DNA of 39,810 nt, taken from Planctomyces sp. SH-PL62 (GTDB lineage Bacteria > Planctomycetota > Planctomycetia > Planctomycetales > Planctomycetaceae). The number at the start of each line of letters is the position of its first letter. Position 1 is the stretch's first letter. Position numbers and translations under genes: made by a program. Of this stretch, positions 15,658-23,490 are shown piece after piece. The notes beneath the pieces were generated by a model. That model saw nothing but the letters and a program-made list of their open reading frames with translations, was not told the origin of the DNA and did no database searches. Location of the stretch: contig CAMDEA010000070.1 of assembly GCA_945893045.1 (NCBI GenBank), positions 1-39,810 on the forward strand, given 5' to 3'.

Positions 15658-15995
15658 TAGCAATTTCCAAAAGGCTGAGCGACCATCTTCGCCCGAAAAT
15701 GAAAGCAAATGGGTGCCCTCAGGCGTCCCGGTGTTGAGCGGTTTTCAGCCCCAAGGAGGCATGACTCGATAGCCCAGGGCATCGCCCTGGGTTGGTCATT
15801 CGAGAGAACATTACCAGCCCTGAAGGGGCGAAACTCGTGCGGCCATCATTCAAGTTGCGCCCCGTTGGGGCTAAACCACGGTTGGTGTGTCCTCACCCAG
15901 GGCGTTGCCCTGGGCTATCGAGTCCGTCCCCGTTGGGCCAAGACCAGAAGGTTGGCTACACCACATCGAATTTCCTTGTCCTTGGGAGATCGACC
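15658..15995. repeat. Intergenic nested palindrome (arms 15769-15792 and 15895-15918)
   Basis: The 338-nt gap has no gene. Its main feature is an inverted repeat whose arms match at 23 of 24 positions, each arm itself a hairpin (CCCAGGGC...GCCCTGGG). Inside lies a second pair, CAGCCCTGAAGGGGCG and CGCCCCGTTGGGGCT. Similar AGCCCAGGGC/GCCCTGGGCT elements are common in planctomycete genomes as I recall. GGGAGA before 15996 is a plausible ribosome site. Confidence 0.8.
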
Positions 15996-17264
15996 ATGTT
16001 TCACGCCAGTCGCTGGTTCTGTGCGTCTCTACTCTTGTTGTTGTCGTTGTCCGAAGCGGGGTTCTCGGCCGAACCGCTGCTCGAAAAGCTCGATTTGTTC
16101 GAGGCTGGAAGAGACGGCTACGCGCTGTATCGCATTCCTGGTCTCGTCGTGACCAAGCCGGGAACGGTGTTGGCGTATTGTGAGGCTCGGCGGACGGGAA
16201 AGAGCGATTGGGACACCATCGACATCCTGCTTCGCCGCAGCACCGATGGCGGGAAGACGTGGTCTCCGCGTGCGAAGATCGCGGACGTGCCGGGGCCGAA
16301 GACCAAGAACCCGGTCGCGTTGGCGCAGAAGCTCGCGAGCCCGGACGACGTGACCTACAACAATCCGGTGGCCTTTGCGAATCGAGATGGCTCGGTGCAG
16401 TTTCTGTTTTGTCTGGAATACTGCCGCTGCTTCTCGCTGCGCAGTGACGACGACGGGGTGACTTGGACCAAGCCGGTCGAGATCACGGCGACGTTCGACA
16501 AGTTTCGGCCGGAGTACGACTGGAAAGTGCTGGCGACTGGACCGGGCCACGGCATTCAATTGAAGAGCGGCCGGCTGGTCGTGCCAGTGTGGCTTTCGAC
16601 GGGGACTGGCGGGCATGCTCATCGTCCGTCGGTAACGACCTCGATCTTCAGCGACGACAACGGCCGGACGTGGCAGCGCGGCGACATCGCCGTGCCGAAT
16701 ACCGCCGAGTGGATTAACCCGAACGAAACGGTCGTCGTGCAACTGGCCGATGGCCGAGTGATGCTCAACGTGCGCAGCGAATCGATGGCCCATCGGCGGC
16801 TCGTGACGATCGGTCCCGATGGCGCGACTGGTTGGTCGAAGCCGCGTTTTGAAGACGCACTACTCGAACCGATCTGCATGGCGAGCATCATCCGGCTGAG
16901 TGAGAAGCCAGGCAGTGCTAAGAATCGAATTGTGTTTGCGAACCCGCACAACCTCGCGCGAGCCGATGGCAAAGAAGCGGCGGGCAAGTCGCGCGACCGT
17001 AAGAATCTGTCGATCAAGCTCAGCGAAGACGACGGACAAACGTGGGCCGCCAGCCAAGTCCTCGAACCGGGGATGAGTGCCTACAGCGACCTTGCGGTGT
17101 TGCCGGATGGCACGCTCTTGTGCCTCTACGAACGTGGACGCGAGCCCGACGCCGAACAGAAGAAGCCCACGAGTTACGCTCTGCTCACGTTGGCCCGCTT
17201 CAACCTCGAATGGTTGACTGGCGGCACCGTTGGGAGTCCACGAAAACAAGAACGGGAACACTAA
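15996..17264 (+). CDS. Secreted sialidase (exo-alpha-sialidase-like, GH33 type)
   Basis: A 422-aa protein with signal peptide MFHASRWFCASLLLLLSLSE. It has the YRIP motif at 45-48, which carries an arginine of the sialidase triad, and at least four Asp-boxes: STDGGKTW (82-89), SDDDGVTW, SDDNGRTW and SEDDGQTW. These mark the six-bladed sialidase propeller. SAYSDLAVL near the C-terminus matches the tyrosine-nucleophile region. It would release terminal sialic acid or a related sugar, although many planctomycete homologues have unproven substrates. The start is chosen because it begins the signal peptide. The TAA stop lies inside the left arm of the following palindrome. Confidence 0.88.
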   Translation: MFHASRWFCASLLLLLSLSEAGFSAEPLLEKLDLFEAGRDGYALYRIPGLVVTKPGTVLAYCEARRTGKSDWDTIDILLRRSTDGGKTWSPRAKIADVPGPKTKNPVALAQKLASPDDVTYNNPVAFANRDGSVQFLFCLEYCRCFSLRSDDDGVTWTKPVEITATFDKFRPEYDWKVLATGPGHGIQLKSGRLVVPVWLSTGTGGHAHRPSVTTSIFSDDNGRTWQRGDIAVPNTAEWINPNETVVVQLADGRVMLNVRSESMAHRRLVTIGPDGATGWSKPRFEDALLEPICMASIIRLSEKPGSAKNRIVFANPHNLARADGKEAAGKSRDRKNLSIKLSEDDGQTWAASQVLEPGMSAYSDLAVLPDGTLLCLYERGREPDAEQKKPTSYALLTLARFNLEWLTGGTVGSPRKQEREH

Positions 17265-17337
17265 TCGACGCTAATCTTCGCTAATCCACTCAATGAAAGC
17301 CTTCGGAATTAGCGAGAATTAGCGCCGATTAGTGTTC
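17256..17337. repeat. Palindrome between convergent sialidase and PhoD genes
   Basis: Arms 17256-17287 and 17305-17337 are complementary with few mismatches. The left arm contains the sialidase stop codon. The arm is built from short internal repeats of CTAATC, so the stem may have grown by repeat expansion. In this convergent position it could end both transcripts. Confidence 0.85.
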
Positions 17338-17393
17338 TCAATGCGGTTCTTAACACTTGATTCAATCCCAAAACCTTCGCCACCGAATTTAGG

Positions 17394-18461
17394 CTACTGC
17401 AATTCGCTGAGTTTGACTCGTTGCTGCAACACGACTCCCCCTTTTTCGTCGCGGACTTGCAGGCGAATCAGCGGCGATGGTTGGGACCAGTCGATGTCGA
17501 TGAATCCGAAGTTCGTGTCGAAGTAGGTCAGGCCGACGCGATAGGAATTGACCTCGTTGGCGAAGCGGACTCCGGCTTTTGTCATGTTGCCGCTGGGAGC
17601 ATTCAGGCTGCTCGATGTGGCTTCGTAGAGCGGGTAGCCGATGCCGGCCGCGTTGGGTGGCAGCCGCATCATCTCGGCGAGATGCCGGTCGCCGCTGATA
17701 ACGACGACACCCTTGGCTTTCGTGTCACGGATCAGATTCAGCAGACGCTTTCGTTCGAGCGGAAAATTGCCCCACGCTTCCGAGCCGTGTTCATCCGGCA
17801 GCAGTTGGTAGCTGCAACAGAGGACTCGGACGTCGGCCGGGGTCTGGAGTTGTTTCTCCAGCCACTTCCATTGCACGGCGCCGAGCACCGTCGCGGAGGG
17901 ATCGGTGTTCGGAGCGTACTTGCCTCGAAAGCCGTCTCCGGGTTCACCTGGTTGGAAACCGGTCTTCAATGGACCGCGAAAGTACCGAGCATCCAGCAGA
18001 AGGATTTGCACTCGCCGTCCGGGCGGGCCGAAGACCTCGGCGTGATAAACCCCCTCCTGCTTGCGACGCGGACTGTTTTTCGGAACGTCGAAGAAATCTT
18101 GGAACAACTGCTGTGATTCGCGCTTCTTGGGGTACTCGGCTCCGGCGTCGTTGGCTCCATAGTCGTGATCGTCCCACGTCGCGAGCACCGGGCAGGTCTG
18201 CTTGAGCTTCTGGTATCCCGGCTGTGTTCCCAGCAAGTCCCACTTTTGCTTGAGCAAAGCCATGTCTTCGGTGTCGCCGTAGATGTTGTCGCCGATGAAG
18301 AGAAAGAGCTGCGGCTTCGTTTCGACCACCGCATCCCAAATCGGCTGCGGTTTGTCCTGCTTCGCACACGATCCAAATGCGATCCGTTGGAGCGGCTCTT
18401 GAGCGAACACCGGCAGAGCAACTCCCAGCAACAATCCCAAGACACACCAACAATGCAACAT
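17394..18461 (-). CDS. PhoD-like metallophosphatase (alkaline phosphatase D family)
   Basis: A 355-aa protein with a signal peptide ending near PVFAQEP. It shows the metallophosphoesterase motifs of the PhoD family: GSCAKQD (30-36), GDNIYGD (57-63), WDDHDYGAND (96-105) and ISGDRH (255-260). These bind a dimetal centre and hydrolyse phosphomonoesters or diesters. The N-terminal Fn3-like region of larger PhoD proteins is missing, as in many planctomycete copies. AGGAG lies 8 nt before the ATG in the same CAGGAGCCTG context used by the esterase gene at 20180-21307. It faces the sialidase gene and is divergent from the propeller gene. Confidence 0.88.
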   Translation of the reverse strand: MLHCWCVLGLLLGVALPVFAQEPLQRIAFGSCAKQDKPQPIWDAVVETKPQLFLFIGDNIYGDTEDMALLKQKWDLLGTQPGYQKLKQTCPVLATWDDHDYGANDAGAEYPKKRESQQLFQDFFDVPKNSPRRKQEGVYHAEVFGPPGRRVQILLLDARYFRGPLKTGFQPGEPGDGFRGKYAPNTDPSATVLGAVQWKWLEKQLQTPADVRVLCCSYQLLPDEHGSEAWGNFPLERKRLLNLIRDTKAKGVVVISGDRHLAEMMRLPPNAAGIGYPLYEATSSSLNAPSGNMTKAGVRFANEVNSYRVGLTYFDTNFGFIDIDWSQPSPLIRLQVRDEKGGVVLQQRVKLSELQ

Positions 18462-18807
18462 CGCAGGCTCCTGTTGAGAGACGGTTTCGTTGGCTCACTA
18501 TGACGCTTCAACAAGCGGCGACAACTGACCGGTAGCAGAAACTGAAGAATTTGAATCGATGGCTGGTGCGTTGAAAACAAATTCGTGAGCCGCAAGGCGC
18601 TAGCCGCGGGTCGATGAAAACAACCCGCGGCTAGCGCTTCGCGGCTCACTGGACGCCGTGAGCCGAATGCCGTTGGCTGTTATCCCAACCTTGTACGTTT
18701 GGCCGGAACACTCAACGAATGACCCTGAAGTCGATATTGTCTTCCCAGCCGTTTGCTCGACCCGCGTTACCGTCAGGCTGGAAAGCCTGACCTACGGAGA
18801 CCCCGCC
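18462..18807. repeat. Divergent intergenic region with a 27-bp palindrome and a hairpin copy
   Basis: The 346-nt gap between divergent genes has no credible gene. Arms 18585-18611 and 18623-18649 match at 25 of 27 positions around an 11-nt loop. At 18772-18795 there is an exact copy of the hairpin right arm found at 8707-8730. The copy ends 12 nt before the next ATG, so it would lie in the mRNA leader of the propeller gene. Confidence 0.8.
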
Positions 18808-20070
18808 ATGACCAAGAACGCTCATCGTTGGTTTTTGCTCGTCATCGTTGTTTTGGTTAGCCCCGCGAACGCCGAGAACTGGCCGGCATGGCGCGGGCCG
18901 CGCGGCGATGGCACCTGCACGGAGAAGGGACTGCCCACCACTTGGAGCAAAACGGACAACGTTGCCTGGAAGGTGAAGCTGCCGGAACGAGGCAATTCGA
19001 CTCCGGCCGTCTGGGGGGACCGAGTTTTCGTCACGCAGGCGATCGAAAAAGAAAACCGTCGCACGCTGATGTGCTTCGATCGCCGTGACGGCAAACTGCT
19101 CTGGCAGAAGGGAACCGAGTGGACCGAGAAGGAACCGACTCACGGCACGAATCCATTCTGTGCGTCATCGCCGGTGACTGACGGCGAACGAGTCATCGTC
19201 TGGTACGGCTCGGCCGGGATGTTCTGCTACGATTTCGAGGGGAACGAATTGTGGAAGCGAGACCTTGGCATTCAGAAACACATTTGGGGATATGGAGCCT
19301 CGCCGGTACTACACGGCGACCTGTGTTATCTGCACTTCGGACCCGGCGAGCGGTCGTTCTTGATCGCCGTCAATAAGCAGACGGGCGAGACGGTTTGGAA
19401 TCACGACGAGCCATACAACAAGGACGGCACCTCCGAAGCGAAGTCTGGGAATCCCGATTACTACGGCTCGTGGAGTTCTCCGATCTTCCGCGACATCAAC
19501 GGCCGGAACGAGCTGCTGATCAGTTTTCCGTTCCGAGCCTGCGGTCTCGATCCGCAGACGGGCAAGGAGTTCTGGACCTGCACCGGTACGAACGCGCTGT
19601 GTTACACGTCACCGATTTACGCGGATGGCGTGGTGGTCGCGATGGGGGGCTTCAACGGCATGTCGATCGCGCTCAAGGCGGGGGGCAGCGGCGATGTGAC
19701 GAAGGAACAACGGCTCTGGCGGCATCCGAGAACCAAACAGCGGATCGGTTCGGGGGTGATTCACGAAGGGCACATCTACATCCACAACGATCCCGGCATT
19801 GCCGAGTGCTTCAACCTCAAGACCGGCGAGACCGTTTGGGAACAACGCATGGCCGGCGGCACGAATTGGTCTTCGGTGATGCTGGCCGACGGTCTGTGCT
19901 ACACGATCACGCAGAAGGGGGACTGCCATGTCTTCAAGGCCAGTCCGAAGTTTGAGCTTGTCGCCAACAACTCGTTGGGAGAGCACTCGAACTCGTCGAT
20001 CGTCCCCAGCGACGGGCAACTCTTCATTCGCACGTACCAGAATCTGTGGTGCATTGGGCAGCGGAAGTGA
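18808..20070 (+). CDS. Secreted PQQ-binding-like beta-propeller protein
   Basis: A 420-aa protein with signal peptide MTKNAHRWFLLVIVVLVSPANA followed by NWPAWRGPRGDGTC, the usual opening of planctomycete propeller proteins. Repeats of the type DRRDGKLLWQ, NKQTGETVWN, DPQTGKEFW and NLKTGETVWE mark the seven- or eight-bladed PQQ-like quinoprotein fold. There is no sign of the catalytic residues of alcohol dehydrogenases, so it is probably a binding or scaffold protein rather than an enzyme. The ATG at 18808 was chosen because it begins the signal peptide; the frame from 18658 runs through a repeat. Confidence 0.88.
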   Translation: MTKNAHRWFLLVIVVLVSPANAENWPAWRGPRGDGTCTEKGLPTTWSKTDNVAWKVKLPERGNSTPAVWGDRVFVTQAIEKENRRTLMCFDRRDGKLLWQKGTEWTEKEPTHGTNPFCASSPVTDGERVIVWYGSAGMFCYDFEGNELWKRDLGIQKHIWGYGASPVLHGDLCYLHFGPGERSFLIAVNKQTGETVWNHDEPYNKDGTSEAKSGNPDYYGSWSSPIFRDINGRNELLISFPFRACGLDPQTGKEFWTCTGTNALCYTSPIYADGVVVAMGGFNGMSIALKAGGSGDVTKEQRLWRHPRTKQRIGSGVIHEGHIYIHNDPGIAECFNLKTGETVWEQRMAGGTNWSSVMLADGLCYTITQKGDCHVFKASPKFELVANNSLGEHSNSSIVPSDGQLFIRTYQNLWCIGQRK

Positions 20071-20075
20071 AGACA

Positions 20076-20154
20076 GTCTCACGCAGAGGCGCAAAGCTCG
20101 CGGAGAAAGAGCCTGTCCGCGAATTTCTGCGAGCTTTGCGACTCTGCGTGAGAC
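20076..20154. repeat. Palindrome between convergent propeller and esterase genes
   Basis: Arms 20076-20104 and 20126-20154 are complementary at 27 of 29 positions. The element begins 5 nt after the propeller gene stop and ends 25 nt before the esterase stop, so it could serve both genes as a terminator stem. No strong T-run is seen. Confidence 0.85.
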
Positions 20155-20179
20155 CTGTGTTACTTTTTTTGAATGTGAT

Positions 20180-21307
20180 CTATTTCGTTTCCAGCTTTAG
20201 CACCCCCTTGTGCCGGACGAAATACTGATCGAAGACGACTGCGGTGGTGAATCCGGATTGTCCGTTGAACAGCACCGCGTCGCAGATTCCTTTGAAGGCC
20301 GCGCGAGACCGTTCGCGGCCGGCGTTGCCGATGAGTTGTTCAGGCGGTTGAGCATTCACCCATGCGGTCGCATCGGCTAACAGCTTCTCGCGGTGCGGGG
20401 CGAGCCGTTCGCGAAGGCACGGAGCACAGGCTGGCGACGTGCTCAGGAAAATGCTGGCCGCAAAGGTGTTTTTGTCGTCCGGATTGCCGAGCTTCAGATC
20501 GAGCAAACCGACTCGCGCGAAGGCGAGGCACGGATCGGCGGACGGCAGCGGAGCGGGTGACGTTCTCCGTTGTGCGAGCAGCCAATCGTAGACCGCTTCG
20601 TTCTTGTAGGTCTCGGTCCAACTGTCGTGTCCCGCTTCGGGGTAGACAGTCAGTTTGGCGGAGCCGCCGGATTTCTGAATTGCCGCGACCATCGTTTCGG
20701 AAAGTTTCAGAGGCACGCCGAAATCTTTCGCTCCGTGAAACACCCAGAATGGGACGCTCTTGAGTTGGCCGGCCATGTCCGGATCACCGCCTCCGCAGAT
20801 CGGCACTGCGGCGGAGAATCGCGCAGGATGTTTGGCGGTCAGCGACCAGGAGCCGAAGCCTCCCATGCTCAGGCCGGTGACAATAACACGCTCGCGATCG
20901 GTGGCGAAACAAGTCAGCACGGAATCGAGCAACTCGGCCAGGACGTGAAGTTGGACCTCGCCGTTCCACGAGCGATCCTTCGGGCATTGCGGCGACACCA
21001 CAATAAATGGGAAGTCCGGCCGATCGTCCACCAACTTCGGCGGGCCATGCACTTTGACCAGCTTCAAGTCATCGCCTCGCTCGCCCGACCCGTGCAGAAA
21101 CAACATCACCGGCCACTTGCGGCGGTCGGTTCCGTAGTCCTTCGGCAAGAACAACAGATAACCCAACTGCTGTTCCGGGTCCGCCTGGCTGACCAATCGC
21201 TGAGCCACCTGCTTGCCCGGCATTGGCTGAACCGACAACGGCTCGTCTGCCAGTGCCGGCCGACAAACGATGAGCAACAATCCCCAAATCAATAACAATC
21301 GCCGCAT
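20180..21307 (-). CDS. Secreted alpha/beta-hydrolase esterase with C-terminal CxxC domain
   Basis: A 375-aa protein with signal peptide ending near PALADEP. Residues about 45-245 form an alpha/beta hydrolase of the phospholipase/carboxylesterase or feruloyl-esterase type. The oxyanion segment LHGSGERGDD (71-80), nucleophile GLSMGG (Ser147), Asp195 (HGAKD) and His227 (AGHDSW) form a plausible triad. Residues about 255-375 are an extra domain with SPACAPCLRE (Cys294, Cys297), a CxxC that might bind a metal or be redox-active. The start is taken at 21307, where GAGGAG precedes the signal peptide. It is divergent from the pentapeptide gene. Substrate unknown; an ester of a plant- or alga-type polysaccharide is possible. 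Confidence 0.85.
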   Translation of the reverse strand: MRRLLLIWGLLLIVCRPALADEPLSVQPMPGKQVAQRLVSQADPEQQLGYLLFLPKDYGTDRRKWPVMLFLHGSGERGDDLKLVKVHGPPKLVDDRPDFPFIVVSPQCPKDRSWNGEVQLHVLAELLDSVLTCFATDRERVIVTGLSMGGFGSWSLTAKHPARFSAAVPICGGGDPDMAGQLKSVPFWVFHGAKDFGVPLKLSETMVAAIQKSGGSAKLTVYPEAGHDSWTETYKNEAVYDWLLAQRRTSPAPLPSADPCLAFARVGLLDLKLGNPDDKNTFAASIFLSTSPACAPCLRERLAPHREKLLADATAWVNAQPPEQLIGNAGRERSRAAFKGICDAVLFNGQSGFTTAVVFDQYFVRHKGVLKLETK

Positions 21308-21458
21308 GGCAGGCTCCTCGTGGATGGCAGGATGAGACCGATGGCCGAGCACCATATTCATGGCGACCCCAATTCGCCACCGCCGCAAAAAGCTCGAAGT
21401 GAGCCGTGAGTCGTTTATGATCTCGCGGTCGAAAACTTGACTGCTCATAGGTGCGTCG

Positions 21459-23357
21459 ATGATCGAGCCAGTCCGCGCCGCTGTTCGACCACGAGTCCGG
21501 CTGCAACCGTCCGGCGAGATCGTGTTGTTGGAAGACGTCGTTGCCGAACATCTCGCGGCTGGAAAATCTCAAACGATTCTGCTGTGTGGTGAGGTTGGGG
21601 CTGGAACAACTGCCGCTCTGTATCATCTTGCCGAGTGTTTTTCGACAAATCCCGGCGTCCGATTCGATGACTCCTCTTATGAACCAGAATCACCGACGGA
21701 AGATCCGCGCGGATGGATCATCATTCACTCGGAGAAACCACAGTTTGGTCATCTCATTCGTGCTCAACTTGCTGGCTGGGGGCGAGACGAATGGATCGAG
21801 TATCTCCTGGCCGTCCATCACAACGAGTGCGCGTCGGTCATGCGACGGATTCAAGCCGACGCCGAAGGTGGTGAACTTGGTGATAATCCAGGGCTGTGGC
21901 GGCAGATGCTCGACGAGTTTGCGGCCGATGAAGCGTTGACGACGATCAAAGCCGCATTGCAGCGAGTCGCCCTGAGAATGTTCCCCGATCGCGAGTCGAG
22001 GTTGTCGGTCGGATGGCGTTGGTTCGTCGCAATGGTTCCGGCGCAACAGTCCGTCGAACCACTGCGTCCTATTCGCGAAAACGCCGTTGAATCGCATTTT
22101 GAAAAGCACGCGCGGTTGTCAAAGCCCGCCATTCTGCTGATCCTTGCGGCGGAAGCGATCGCTCACGAATTGGAAAATGGCGACCCTCGTGACTCATTGC
22201 GACGTCAATGGCCCGGGCGACTGGTGCATGACGTGGCGCTGTACGTCGCCAAGTCACAACCGATCCAAGACAGCCTTCGTCGCCTGCTCATACCCAAGCA
22301 TCGCGACGTGCATCCGCTCGCCGCTTCGTTGCTGCATGTGAGCGGAACCGGCTGGAAGCCAGAGCCGCCGCGTTTGGCCGGTCTAAAAGAGGGTCAATGG
22401 AATTTGGCTGGAGCATTCTTGGCCGAGGCCGACTGGCCGGAGGTCGATCTGAGGCGATGCGAACTCGCGCACGCGATCTTCACTCGAGCAAACCTGGAGC
22501 GTGCCAATCTCGACGGCGCGAATGCTCAGCACGCGGACTTCACGTCCGCCGATTTGCAACGAGCGATTCTGTCACGGCTCAAGGCGTCCGATGCCAAGTT
22601 CGTGGGAGCCAACATGACTTCGGTTCAGGGACGTGAGGTCGATCTTGATCGAGCAAATCTGTCGTCCGCCGATCTGACCGAGGCATCGCTCGTCGAATCG
22701 TCTCTGAAATGCGCAAATCTCAGCCGTGCGATCCTCCGCCGCGCGTGTCTCGAAGCGAGCGATCTGCCCGATGCGGTGATCGACGATGCGGACTTCACCG
22801 AAGCGGACCTGAAATTGGCCGACCTCGCCGGGCTGGACCTCACTGTTGCCAATTTCGATCAAGCGCGATTCCCGAAGGCCAACCTTCATGGCTGTTGTCT
22901 CGAAGGGATGGAACTCTTCGCCCCCAACTTCGCCAATGCCGATCTCTCGAAAGCACTGCTGACGGGATCGGTGATGCCTAATGCGGACTTCACGGACGCC
23001 GATCTGCGAGAAGCCGGGCTGGCGGACATCGACTGGGAGATCGCCAATCTTCGCAATGCCGACCTCAGCGGTGCGACGTTTCACATGGGTTCAACGCGCA
23101 GTGGATTGGTCGGCTCGACGATTCCGATGTACGGTTCACGCACCGGCTTTTACACGGACGACTACAACGAGCAGGACTTCAAATCTCCGGAAGAGATTCG
23201 CAAAGCCAATCTGCGTGGAGCGGACTTGCGAGGCGCAATCATCAAGGACACGGATTTCTATTTGGTCGATCTGCGCGATGCGCTGTACGACAATGAGCAA
23301 GAAAGACACTTCCGGCGATGCGGTGCGATTCTGGAATCGAGGGCCGAGCGGCATTGA
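21459..23357 (+). CDS. Pentapeptide-repeat protein with degenerate P-loop N-terminal region
   Basis: A 632-aa protein without signal peptide. Residues 1-60 look like the start of a P-loop NTPase: LLCGEVGAGTTAAL (41-54) has the Walker A shape, but the invariant Lys is Thr50. A helical region follows, then from about residue 320 to 600 a long pentapeptide-repeat right-handed quadrilateral helix with A(D/N)LxxA units (RANLERANLDGAN, DLSGATFHMG, KANLRGADLRGA). I recall planctomycete proteins of this layout with intact Walker A. The role is unknown; such repeats usually bind protein or mimic DNA. The gene is divergent from the esterase and its ATG lies 151 nt from that start. Confidence 0.82.
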   Translation: MIEPVRAAVRPRVRLQPSGEIVLLEDVVAEHLAAGKSQTILLCGEVGAGTTAALYHLAECFSTNPGVRFDDSSYEPESPTEDPRGWIIIHSEKPQFGHLIRAQLAGWGRDEWIEYLLAVHHNECASVMRRIQADAEGGELGDNPGLWRQMLDEFAADEALTTIKAALQRVALRMFPDRESRLSVGWRWFVAMVPAQQSVEPLRPIRENAVESHFEKHARLSKPAILLILAAEAIAHELENGDPRDSLRRQWPGRLVHDVALYVAKSQPIQDSLRRLLIPKHRDVHPLAASLLHVSGTGWKPEPPRLAGLKEGQWNLAGAFLAEADWPEVDLRRCELAHAIFTRANLERANLDGANAQHADFTSADLQRAILSRLKASDAKFVGANMTSVQGREVDLDRANLSSADLTEASLVESSLKCANLSRAILRRACLEASDLPDAVIDDADFTEADLKLADLAGLDLTVANFDQARFPKANLHGCCLEGMELFAPNFANADLSKALLTGSVMPNADFTDADLREAGLADIDWEIANLRNADLSGATFHMGSTRSGLVGSTIPMYGSRTGFYTDDYNEQDFKSPEEIRKANLRGADLRGAIIKDTDFYLVDLRDALYDNEQERHFRRCGAILESRAERH

Positions 23358-23490
23358 TGTGACGAATGTCGTGAGTCAGCATTCGGGCCGATCGTTTGCA
23401 CTTCCCATGAAATGTGCGACGTTACGCATCGCACGCAGGTGTCAACGATCCTGAAAGCTCTGCACAGTCGATCTCAGTGACTCCGCCGAG

